Origin: Trebouxia sp. TZW2008
Lineage: Eukaryota; Chlorophyta; Trebouxiophyceae; Trebouxiales; Trebouxiaceae
NCBI GenBank assembly: GCA_002118135.1
Contig: BDIU01000072.1
Coordinates: forward strand, 79,429 to 143,428
Reading direction: 5' to 3'
DNA length: 64,000 nt
The notes beneath the pieces were generated by a model. That model did no database searches. It worked only from the letters and a program-made list of their open reading frames with translations, and had not been told where the DNA came from. The translations under genes were made by a program, and so were the position numbers. Positions 1 through 11,800 of the stretch are shown here, piece after piece (the first letter of the stretch is position 1; the number at the start of each line of letters is the position of its first letter).

Positions 1-288
1 TTGATGCATGGCGGGAAGATGTCACTGAAGCCCCCGCATCAGCAACAACACCATACATGCCAGTGCACCGCAGCCAAGCAGACTGCGCTCTTCAGAATCA
101 CAGCAGTACAGTAGTCTTTTGGTACCAGGACACTCAGGATGGGGACCTTCTCTTGTGAGGATGATGCATTGAGCCAATCACTGTGTTTTGACTGCATTTA
201 GTGCCCGTGTCTAGTGACGATCCTGTACAAGCACCATCTTTTTGGTTCAGCATACAGCTACATGAGAAAGCAATGGTTTTGCACCTAC
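1..288. other. Left edge, no gene resolved
   Basis: Probably an intron and possibly further exons of the minus-strand low-complexity gene, whose last visible exon ends at 289 in phase 1. I could not place the next exon. Confidence 0.4.
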
Positions 289-3200
289 CTGGCACATTGG
301 GCTGGTCCTCTGCAGCATCCTGCACCTCTGTGGGTGCAACACTGCTGACGCCACTCATGCCACTGATAGCGCTAGCGTCAGACCCACTATCAGCATCACT
401 CCTTTGGCTGCCTGCGCTCTCAGTGGTTGCTATCTGGTCCCCATTGCTGGCTGACTTGTCACCCTCAGCAGAGGTGCTTCTGTCATTGGCAGATGCAGTG
501 CCATACCCTGTTGAGGGTATATGTGCTTCTGAGTCAGAGTCGCTGCCTCCTGGCGAGGGCAGGGGCACAGCAGAGGAGATTGTATGAAGCCTGTGAGCCT
601 CCCCAGGACTCAGGTGTCCATCCTGTAATACAACTCTGAGTCAGGCATAAAGCAATTTTGCCTGGAGACATTTTCATCGTGTGATACATCTGCGTTTGAG
701 TCAGAGTCGCTGCAACTTGGTGAGGGGAGGGCACAGCAGAGGAGATTGTGCGCCCTCTGGGAGAGGCCTGTGAGCCTCTCTAGAACTCAGATGTCCATCC
801 TGTGGTGCACAGTCCAATTCAGGCTTTCAGCAATGTGGTCCGGACAATTTTCTCATTCTGTGACACAGTACATGTCAGACTGTCATTGATATCTTCTAGA
901 AGCTGGTTCACATGTTGAAATGCTGTGCAGGTCAGGTTTTGAGTGATTCTTTGTAGCTGCTTGTGCCAAGAGGGCAGGGGCTGTGGCCCACATGTTTGCA
1001 GCAAGAAACAGAAACGTATTGAAGAAAGCTTGAATGGCTGTGTGGCAGGAGCTCAGCAACATGTCATACATGCTGAAATGTCATTGATGGCATAGCCGCA
1101 GTGTCTGCGTCCCTGCTGAAGAATGCAGGCAGCAAACAATTAGCTGCCCAGCCGCTGCAGCAGCATGCCAGCTGCAGGACCGTGTCTTGCTTGCCATGCT
1201 CTGCTTGTGGCGAACAGAGCAGTGCATGACAGACACTGCCAACAGCTGTAATGCCAAGCAACATCGCTGCAACAGTCAGTGGGCACATTTGCACCTGCAG
1301 ACTTGCAACGGATGGCGTTTCTGGCTGATGATCAACTACATCCTGAGGCAGGGCTGATGTGCTTGCCTTGCTGACATTCTGATCTGCCAAGCTCCTCTCC
1401 ACCAACCCAAACACATATGGACTGCTGATCTCCTCATCAGCACTGAGGGACGAGGGCCTGGCTATACCCTCAAGTCTGTCCTGAGCAGTACGCTCAGTGG
1501 GGAAGGGGTACAGTCCCTCAGTGGTGTTGCCTGAGCCTTCAGATGAGCCTGAGGACGCTTGCTGAGCCTTGCCATTGGCCAATTTGGAGGGACCATTTGC
1601 CAGAGGCGCTTCAGGAACTGCAGCATTGGGTGTGCTAGCAGCCTGTTGCTGCGGCCAATCTGACCCACCAAACCTTAATGCAGACACCTGTCCTGTGCCA
1701 AGACTCCACTGCAAAGATGCTGGCTGTCGGGTGGTTGCAACAGGCGTCTGGGCATGCCTGTTTGTACCAGGCGTCTGTGCAGGCGTTGGTTGCAAAGCGG
1801 CTGGTGCTTGGACTCTGGGCAACACTGAGGCTGGTGTTGAAGCCTGTGGGGCTGTAGGTGTGAAGGGAGAGGCAGCAGCCACTGGGGTGGTGGCAGGGGT
1901 CTGTAGGGCAGAAGGGCTGAGTGCTGGTGCCCTTGCCCCAAGAGGGCTGTCTGTGAAGAAAGACCGCTTTGGCGGTGTGAGGCTTAGTGGGGGAGCAACA
2001 CTGCTGCTTGATGTACCCATGTCCTGAGCTGCGTGCGCAGCTGTGGAGGCTTCAGCTGTGGTAGCAGGAGCTGCGGGATCAAACAGGCTGGAAGGCACAG
2101 GCTTTGGATTGGCTTGCTCATTCTGAGCTGCTGCTGCTGCCCATGGTGCTCCATAGTCCTTGACTTGTGTCTTGTCAATGCCTGCCTTGCCAGTGCCTGC
2201 CTTGTCAGTGCCTGCTTGGTCAGAGACTGCTGGCGCAGCAGCGGCATCAGTGGCATCACTGGTCCCTTTGGCTAACAGAGCGGGTGCAGGATCATGAGGC
2301 AAGGCTTTGGAAGAGGCAGGTGCAAAGCCCAGAATAGCTGAGGGGGGTGGAGCACAAGCCACTGCCTTGGACTGCTCAAGCTGAAGAGGCTCAGGCTTAG
2401 CAGTCCTGGCCTGCATGGCATGAAATGGTGACAATTAGTCTAAGGCTCCTGTCATGACGCCTGACGGCACAGACTTTGTAGCTTTTCTTTACAACCAGTC
2501 AAAGTCTTCTTGCATGGTATGACATGTTACCTGATGGACAACATTGTTCTTGCAATCATGCGCAGGCAGGTGCATTGGCAGGCTACGTACAGTCAACACG
2601 ATTTCAATGACTGTTCATCATGGCATGCTGCTGCATACATGCAGCATTTCTATAAAAGACAATTGCAGATACAACTGATACAGCACTTCATGAGTGATTG
2701 AGCTTGGTTTTGTGATTACGCAAAGCTGAGAAGAGCAATGCTCTGCTTCACCTGCTTGCGTCGTCCTTGATCCTCATTCTGCTCATCTTGCACAGAACCC
2801 AGTATCTCAAGCTCATCAGCTTTCCTTTTTGGCTTCATGCCTGCATCGATTCCCACAAGATTAAGACTCAACTAACACCCTATCCCCAAACAGAGAGTTG
2901 ACAGCTGATGATGACATACATGATGTATGCCAGCTGGAGTGTTTGTCACAAGCTCATGCTGTAGAAGTGATGTGTGGACAAGGATGCACCTCAAATCATG
3001 GAAAGACTTTTTGCAAAGCAAGGAACTTTGCTGCTGAGTGCATGGCCCGTCTGCTATGGCCATATATGCATTGTCAGGTTGCCTTCAAACAGCTGCAAGA
3101 GAGCTTTGTCACACCTGTGAAACGCCTGGTGCTGTGAGGGCGAGGTGTGCTGGCAGCTGTTGTGGGGTCCAAGCCAGCACCTATCAGTGAGTTGGCAGGC

Positions 3201-5481
3201 AGCTGCTTGCCTGGGGTCAGCTTACTCTGCAGTGCCTGACGGGACAGATCAGCAGATGCTTTCATGGGTGTCCACACTTTACTACTGTCCACCAGATTTG
3301 GAGACTGCGCAAGGTCATGCCTACTGCTAGGCTGATCAGCTGACAACAATGACTGGGGAGCAGTGTTTCCTCTGGTTGCGTCGCCTGGGGCATGCCGTTG
3401 CTGCTCAGCAGCCTGTGTGCTGAGGCCAGCTGACGCTGAATGCAAGACCAGTGTCTGCTGTGCAGGACTGGTTGTTGCACTCTGCCTAGGCTGCAGCAGC
3501 AGGGCTGGAGAGCCAAATGGCACAGAGGCTTGAGACATGGGCTTGGGCCAACGGCTCTGCGGGGCAGGAGGCTGTGCTGCCTGAGGTGGCGTGCGGCCAA
3601 GTCTGCAAAAGTTAGATTTCAATGTCAGCCTGATGACCCTGAGAGTTCTGCAGTGTGTAAGACATGCTGTGACTGAGCACAGAGAGAGCATGCATTCCAT
3701 TTTTTTGTTTTGTTTGATTTTGTGAAGTAGTAATGAGCGCAGTTGCAGCGCACCAATACCATGCCTCTGCAGATGCTGGGTATGACTTTAATCCTTCAAT
3801 GCGTGTGACGCTTTGTCACTTGAGTGTGCAAGAGCTAACATGTGCACTGCTGCAGGAGACAAATAGGGCAATGTTGCAAGACCCTCACCTAGACTTGGGG
3901 TGTCTTGGCACATCTGGTCTGGTGTTAGCTGCTGCTGCTGCTGCTGTTATCCTGCTTGGTCTTGCAGCAGCCCCACTTGATCGCGCAGGCTTTTGATGCT
4001 GCCACCTTGGAGTGCCTGGCCTGCTAGATGTGCCCATGGAAAAAGGCGCTGCTGCTACAGGGGTTGCAGATCTACTGAAAGAAAACACTTGTACTGGAGA
4101 GCCTTGCGACAATGCTCCTGCTTGGGGAGCTGCAGGTCTGCTGAACGAAAAGACTGGGGATTGCACTGGAGAGCCTTGCATTGATGCTGCTGCTTGAGGC
4201 GCTGCAGGTCTGCTAAAGGCAAAGACTGGAGATTGAGCTGGAGAGCCTTTCAGAGACGCTGCTGCTAGGGGGGCTGCAGGTCTACTGAATGCAAACACAG
4301 GAGGTTGCACTGGTGAGGCTTGTGAGGCAGGCACAAAATTGGCAAAGCGTGAAGGGATTGGTGTGTCCTGCCTCCTGACTGGCATGGCTGGCCCAGGCTG
4401 GTGATCACTAGTTCGCAATTGCGGCTGTGTTGGGGGGGCTTGCAATGAAGCTGCAGGCGCCAAGAAGCGTGCAGGCATTGGAGTGTCCTGCCTTCGCGTT
4501 GGCAAAGCTGAGTCAGGCTGTTGATGGTGCATGGCTGAAGAGGTGCCCAGCTGGATTGTGGCTGGGAATGCAGCTGGACTGGCCACTGGAGCAGGGAGTA
4601 ACAAAGGTATATTGGTTCCAGAGTTGCTGGCGTTATCCAATGCGAGCTGACTATAGCTTGCTTGACGGAGCGGCTTGACTTGCAGACTGCTGCCTAGGCG
4701 CTGGCGTTTAGCAAAGAACTCTCTGCAAGCGTCATCAATGTCTTCTTCTGTTGGCCGCTTGGCAGGCATGGGCAGGTGCTGCAGTACTGTGGCAGCTTCA
4801 ACCTGCCAGCTGGTCTGAGCAGGGCTTAAGGCAAGAGCTAGGTCAGAAGATGCTGGCATCTCAGGAAGTAGCGCCAGTGCAGCATCAGGCTCTGAGTGAG
4901 CTGTGACAGACTGATCATGCTGCAGCATGTTGGCTCCTGCCAGGACTGAGCCATGCTGCAGACCACCCACAGCTGAAGGGCGGCTGGCATGCGCTTCAGG
5001 AGTGCCCTGCTGAGAACTGGCAAGATCCTGCGTTGTACGACAAAGCTTAGTATTGCAGCAGCACTGATGGGACACCACAGCAGCTGTAATATCAGAAAGA
5101 TATGCTGTTGTAGCATCTGGTGCGTACCTGGGTTGGCAATGCAAAGTCTTGCAGCTCTGGTGAGTTCTGCTGTGGCTGAGCTGCTGCTACTGGTGAGGCT
5201 GGTGAACATGGTGCCTCAGCACCTGCAAGAGGTGGTCCCTCAAATTTCATGTACTTACTGATGTTGCAATTTGATTTGTGAACGCTATTACCTTCTGACG
5301 GTGTAGATGGCAGGGCTCGCCTTGTTACCTGCACCAAACATCAACAGTGATCTTGGAGGTGGCCTTCCTCTCAAAGCAAAGAGCCAGGCAGGCGGCGTAC
5401 CTTGCTGAGGCCGCTCTTGAGTAGTCCAAGATATGAGGGACTGTCGTGCTGTCCAGGTGATTTCTTGCGGGGTGTAAACAT
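289..5481 (-). CDS. Low-complexity Ala/Pro/Ser-rich protein with FSRPAAP repeats; putative FG-nucleoporin-like, 3' end not found
   Basis: I do not recognise this gene with certainty. Phase-consistent exons on the minus strand are 5481-5401, 5328-5292, 5222-5128, 5027-3889, 3602-3115, 2840-2752, 2410-1295 and 622-289. The last ends in phase 1 at a good donor (CAG/GTAGGT), so the coding region continues leftward, possibly past the window edge. The start is MFTPRKKSPGQHD. The long fourth exon has about four degenerate 24-residue repeats carrying F(A/S)FSRPAAP (roughly 4000-4300), plus a charged segment around DDACREFFAKRQR. Isolated FG dipeptides (PFGSP, RFGGS, YVFGL) lie in otherwise disordered sequence, and the last visible exon is Ser/Asp/Glu-rich. 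The composition suits an FG nucleoporin or another disordered nuclear protein, but no diagnostic domain is visible. Alternative: if the donor at 2752 is not used, translation stops at 2716. Confidence 0.55.
690..790 (-). repeat. Decayed copy of the 622-289 exon start
   Basis: The block from about 692 to 787 repeats 531-622 with substitutions: GAGTCAGAGTCGCTGC, then CACAGCAGAGGAGATTGT, then CTGTGAGCCTC and a TGTCCATCCTGT acceptor region. It lies in the intron just upstream (in gene direction) of the exon it copies. Confidence 0.8.
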
Positions 5482-5866
5482 GTTGACTGCTTCACACGCT
5501 AATTCGACGTTGCTTGGGCGCTCAAGGCTTCATTCTTCGCGAAATGCACATCAACTTCAAGCTGTGCTTACTCAAGTAGTTTTCCGCCTCTATACAACAT
5601 CATAGACTTTCTGGCAAGCATCTGGCAATGCACCAACTTTGTGTGTGGCATGCTTCTGGTCAAAGGCCGAATTCTCGCAAGAAATTGTTTTATTCGCTTT
5701 CGGTTTTGCAAATGCAACTTGTACAAGTGCCGTGGACATCGCTTTGATCCAATCGCGCGACACAGCGTGACCTGTCCGCGCAAGCAGCGCTGCCGTTGCA
5801 AGGCATCAAGCGTTCCTTCTCGTCTGCAAGCATGTTAGCTTGACACACGACAGCGCAGATACTCTG
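5482..5866. promoter_or_regulatory. Shared upstream region of two divergent genes
   Basis: 385 bp separates the divergent start codons of the low-complexity gene (minus) and the phosphorylase (plus), so both promoters and 5' UTRs must lie here unless leader introns exist. No clear TATA box is seen. Inferred from layout only. Confidence 0.5.
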
Positions 5867-8800
5867 ATGGTCCAGCTGACCCTTAACTGCCATGGCGTGG
5901 CTGGCAGCTGCCTGTGGCTCGGTGGTTCTAGGAGACCTTGTGCAGCATCGTTTTCAAGGCCCAGGCTTTCGCCAGCAGCCGGCTCGGGGTTGCCTGCTCG
6001 AGCCAGGCGTGGCAGAAACTGTCATCAGCTACAGGTCAAAGCAGTTGCAAGTGTAGACAAGCCATCTGCAGCAGGCCGTCAGAATGGCCCTTCCGTTGAC
6101 ATAGACAACAAAGCTGACAAGAAGTACTCCACAGTCCTGGTCAATGCTCCCAGTCGCTCTGGTCTCTTGGCAGGCTTGTCAGAAATATTTGCACAGTCTG
6201 GCCTGGATGTGTGCAAAGCCATAGTTGACAATAACAATGGCACATCAATCAATAAGTTTCTAGTATGCCGCTCTGACGGCAGCAAAGTAGAAGATGCAGA
6301 GGAGCTGAACACATTGCAGCAGGCTCTAAAGTCAGCAGTATCTTCTCAGTCTGCTGTCCTGAAGCGTCCAAAGCTTAAGCATGCAGACAAGAGCGTGGCA
6401 GATGACAAGAAGAACTTCCTCTACACCCTCATGGGTATGCAATCCTCGCTCCTTCTGCCACCCCTAATATCAGCAAACTGACCATCAGCTGCAAAGCTTC
6501 TCCTGTCACCATCACTTGACTATATTGTAGAATTTCTGCAGATTCTTACCTGACAAGCGATGTGAGGAGCATAGAGCAGAGCATTGTCAATCACCTGGAA
6601 TACACGCTTGCTCGCAACCGGTACAAGGTCTCTAGCCAGGAGGCCTATTCTGCCACAGCGCTCAGCCTGCGTGATAGATTGATAGAGAGCTGGAACGACA
6701 CTCAACAGCACTTCAAGTAAGCCCCATTCAGTGACTGCATGATTTTCATCTGTGCAGCATAGCTTTAGCTATGCAAGCGACAGTTCCTTGACAGCATGTG
6801 GCACAGTACTTCTTGGCTGCGCAGAATTTTATTCTTGCAAGCTGCAGTGACCATGATACACGCCGCCTTTAGCCATCTTCTGACCAATGCCATTGAACAG
6901 GGACTCTGACCCAAAGCGCGTGTACTATATGTCCATGGAGTTTCTGATGGGCCGGTCACTGACCAACGCCCTGTACAATTTGGGTGTCAACAATGAGTAC
7001 ACCCAAGCTGTGTCAGAGCTGGGCTACAGCATGGAGAACTTGGCTGAGCAAGAAAGGGATGCTGCCCTTGGCAATGGTGGTCTAGGCAGGCTGGCTGCTT
7101 GCTTTCTTGACTCCATGGCCACCCTCAACCTGCCAGCGTGGGGCTATGGCATCAGATATCAATACGGCATGTTCAGACAGGTGAAACACATGAGTGCAGA
7201 TGCACATAATGTACTTGCCAAGGCTGTGATGTTTTGCACTCTGTGTAAAGAGATGTTGACAAAGTCATGCTTGTTGTATTGCATGCTTCATGCTGCTGCA
7301 AATCAGCTAAGCTTAGAATACTTGTGACAGGCTAGAATGCCAGACTTGAGCAAGAATGTTGTTGACATGTGCAAGGCTATAGTCTACATGTTTTCCACTA
7401 TGCTGTGCATTTTCTCTGTAGTCAACAAGAGCCCACCAGATTGGCATGAGTCTGAGGTGCACAAGCACATATGTGCAGCAGCAAACAAAGCTTGTAAAAG
7501 TACTTGTGCTGATATGCTGTTCCATATGCAGACCATTCACGATGGGTTCCAGCATGAGCAGCCAGACTACTGGTTGAACTTTGGCAACCCATGGGAAATT
7601 GAGCGCTTAAACATTGCCTACACTGTCAAGTTCTATGGCCATGTATCTGTGCAAGAGGAGGGTGGAAGGCAAACATTCCGCTGGAACCCTGGAGAGTCAG
7701 TGAGTTCCTACGTGCATCAACATCCATTCGCACAGGCCTCATCTGAGTGTGACATCTTGGGCTGCATGTGTGACATGTGCATGTGCTACCTTTGCGTCAA
7801 GCACCCGCATTCTGATACAAGCAAAGGCGCCCTGAACACGTTGGCGTCTCTTGTGATCCAGTGTGGCAGTTGTGCTGACTATCTGGAAGTAGATGTTGCC
7901 AATGTTTCCATGAACGCTCTCAGATGGATGCTGACAAAGTACGGCAATTGCGGTGCATCTGCACAGCCTGTTACATGCCGAAGCATTTTATGATGCTTTA
8001 GTTGGAACATCACATGTGAGTGTATGAAGCATGCGACCCTGCCTGCAGGTGACAGCGGTTGCATATGACAACCCAATCCCTGGCTTTCACACGAACAACA
8101 CCATCAACTTGCGGCTGTGGGCTGCCAAGCCAGATAGGGAGTTTGACCTGGAAGCCTTCAACACAGGAGACTATGTGCAGGTGAACACTTCTCAGTCTCA
8201 AGATGTTGTCATGTTGACATGTTTCTGCCCTAGCTGTTGCCACTGCTCAACAGCGCAATAGTGGCTGCATCGTCAGCACTGACAGCCAAAAGTGTTTCAT
8301 GAGCATTGCAGAAGCAGATACAATTACATACACAAACACAGATTGCCAAGTTTTTGAATATCAGACATCATCCACAACTCGCACCCGCCAATGTGCAGTC
8401 TGGAACTGTACGTGCAGGCTATCCTGTCCAAGCAGCGTGCAGAGACCCTGAGCAGTGTGCTATACCCAGATGACCGCACATACGAGGGCAAGGAGCTGCG
8501 TCTGAAGCAGCAGTACTTCTTTGTCTCTGCCACCATCCAGGTACATCAGCCAATGCAGACCTTCTCTTTGAAGGGACGCTGATCTTATTGAACTGCGGTC
8601 AGCGTCACTCAGCTGCAGCCGTGTCATAGCCTGGAGGACATGCTGTATCCTAGTCCCATCCTCTTCATCTGCTTGTTTCAGCAAACCTTAGCATCAATCT
8701 TTGTTCCTGACAAGTGAGTGGGAGCACCACATGGCTCAGTAGACTTCCTTGCCGGACAGAGACTGGATACACCACAGACTCACATCTCAGGGCTGCAATT

Positions 8801-11800
8801 CCCCACCAACCACCTCTGCCTAGCTCACATGTGCTGAGGGCAAAGCTGAAAAGTTGCTCATTCAACACACTTGACCCAAACAACTCGCCACTGCTCCTAA
8901 AGGTTGCAGCTCAAACGTTCATCAGTCAAAGCACCCTGTCTGGACAACTCATCACTGTAGCTAAATCCCGTAGCTCACAGGCTGATGAGTTCAAGCACCT
9001 TTGGTGAACACAGGATGTCGTGCGGCGCTTCACTGAGGTGCATGGTTCCCTGGACACCTTCGCAGCCAAGGTGTCCTTCCAGCTGAACGACACCCACCCC
9101 ACCATTGGTGTGCCTGAGCTGATGCGGGTGCTCATGGATGAGCATGCCACAGGCTGGACCAGGGCATGGGAGATTGTCACCAAGGTCAGCATGTGTTGTT
9201 GTTTGAATGCTGCCCCCTAATACTTTCAATGGTAAGTTTTGAGGCCTGCGTTCTGTTTGTAGCAAAGGCAAGTTGGTCATTGTCAGTCCCTGCTGACACC
9301 ATTTGAATGTTCTGTCACAAGGTGGATGTGAGCATGTTGCAGCCATCATCATTTCTGCACCTGCTGCTGTCGTGTGATTGCCAAGAGTCTGCACTTGCTG
9401 TTTATAGTCTTGCAGTCAGCAGTCTACCAGCCTGAAATGATTGTGTAGACTTGTGCATGACAATGACAAGACTGTCACGCTCTTCCAGTGTGCGGGGATT
9501 GCTGCCATAGGATTGACAGCAACAACTTTATGAGCCATGCCTGCATATCACTCATGTTTTGCGGCATAAGCAGGTGTTTGCCTGGACCAACCACACCCAT
9601 GCCTTGTTTTGGCTTGACCACTCCTGCACATGCAGATGTTTGCCTTAACTGACCACTCAGTGCTGCCAGAGGCTTTGGAAAAGTGGCCAGTCAGCCTAGT
9701 TGAGAGGCAGCTGCCCCGCCACATGCAGATCAATTATAACATCACCTGGCACTCTGCCTTTTCTATTGATGTCCATGCCTGCTTCTTGCTTAAACACTGC
9801 TGTTCATGCAGGTATTTGGATTTACCAACCACACAGTGCTGCCAGAGGCTTTGGAGAAGTGGCCAGTCAGCCTGGTGGAGAGGCTGCTGCCCCGCCACAT
9901 GCAGATCATCTACGACATCAACTGGCGCTTCCTGCAAGACCTGCGCGCTCGCCTTGGGGAGGACTGGGAAAAGATCTCCAAGATGTCCATCATTGAGGAG
10001 GTCAATGGCGAGAAGTAAGCTTGCTCATAGTGTCATACATCAATGCATGCAATTTGGCAATGTTTGTGTCTCAGTTGGCTGCACCCAAAAGCTTGATGCC
10101 TTTGCAATCCCAATGCTTCCTTGGAGCATGTCATGGAATTGCTCTTTTTCCTTTTTGCATTTGCTAAGTCACAGCACTGCAGTGTGTCACACTGTGAAGA
10201 ATACATGCTGCTTACAATTCCTATTCCTTACTGCATTCGACGAAGCACATTACAGGCAGTGCATCAAACTCTGCCTGACTGGCATGTCTAGGGCACAAAT
10301 GCCATACTTCTGACTGCGCTTCATTATTTTGTGCAAACACCCCTGACTTTGGGGTGTATGCAGGTTTGTGCGCATGGCCTACTTGGCCATTGTGGCCAGC
10401 CACTCAGTCAATGGAGTGGCAGCCATCCACAGCGAAATCATCAAGAACACCATCTTCAAAGACTTTGCGTCCTTCTGGCCTGAAAGGTTCCAGAACAAGA
10501 CAAATGGAGTCACCCCTAGGCGGTGGCTTGCATTCTGCAACCCCCCTCTGCGTCAGCTCATCAGCGACACTTTGGGAACAGATGACTGGATCAGTGACCT
10601 GAATCTTCTCCAGGTGCTGCTTTAAGCTTTTGCAATAGTCACATTGGCAGTTGATGTTGCTTTCAGCATTTTGCTGCAGACTGTGTTACATTGGGAGGTG
10701 TCCCCTGGTGCTGCTTCACACTGCAGTCACCGTGGTGCTCACGTTGCCTGCAGCATGTTTCTGCAGTCTATGTTGCATTGGGCGTCTGGCCCTGATTGTG
10801 CTTCACCCTGCAGCTACATGCTGAGAGCAACACCTGCACAGCCTGTTTTGCATTGTGTGAGGCTGCAGTCTCAAGAAGTCAAACAGCAGCCTGAAACACA
10901 AAGGCATGAGTTTATAGTAAGTCTTTCTGACATGGATATAGATCAGCGTGCGTAGGCAGCATTTGCTTGGCCCCACACTGAAGATGTGGAGGCATTGTAG
11001 CAAGCATGCTGCTGCTTACCACAATGTTGTTCGAGATGTACAGGGCCTGAAGAAGAAGGCAGATGACAAGGACTTCCAGGCCAAAAGGCAAGCCATGCAG
11101 CTGCTTACCATGACGCTTGTGTATTTCTCAGGGCCTGAAGAAGAAGGCAGATGACAAGGATTTCCAGGCCAAGTGGCAAGCCATGAAGCTGCAGGCCAAG
11201 CAGAAGGCTGTGGCCAAGGTGGAGCAGCTGACAGGCGTAGCCCTCCGCCCCGATGCCCTCATGGACGTCCAGGTCAAGCGTATCCATGAGTACAAGCGCC
11301 AGCTGCTCAACCTGCTCAGCATTGTGCACCGCTACCACCAGATCAAGAACATGAGCCGGGATGAGCGAGAGCAGGTGTGTCAGCCATGCAGTCACTTGTC
11401 TTTGTAATGATTGCATTTTTCACCTAGGTGCTGGTGCTTTCTGAGGTAGCTTGCTGCATAAGGGCTAATGACCTCCAAGCTTGCAGTTACATGCAAATGC
11501 TCCTTGGAATCAGGAGCACTGCAAGCTTTCTGACCACCACAAGATGGTTCTATATTAGAGCATGATGATCATTTGGCCAGCTAAAGCATCACTAAGTCAT
11601 TTCCAGGCATCAGCCAAGTCACACACTCCCTGTTGGAGGCATTTTCGTAGCTCGGCTGCGTTCATTCTGGTGCCAAAGCACAGCCAGGATCTCAAGGATT
11701 GCAATGACAACAAGTACTTTCAGTAGTATCTGGGGCCTAGCCACAGGTGCCTCATTGCACGAGTCTCACGTGAGCAATGCTGATGCCGAGATACCAATGC

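Noticed and set aside
1569..2027. 152-codon plus-strand open frame
   Set aside because: Antisense shadow of the Ala/Pro-rich minus-strand exon; Cys/Gly/Val-rich composition is typical of such shadows.
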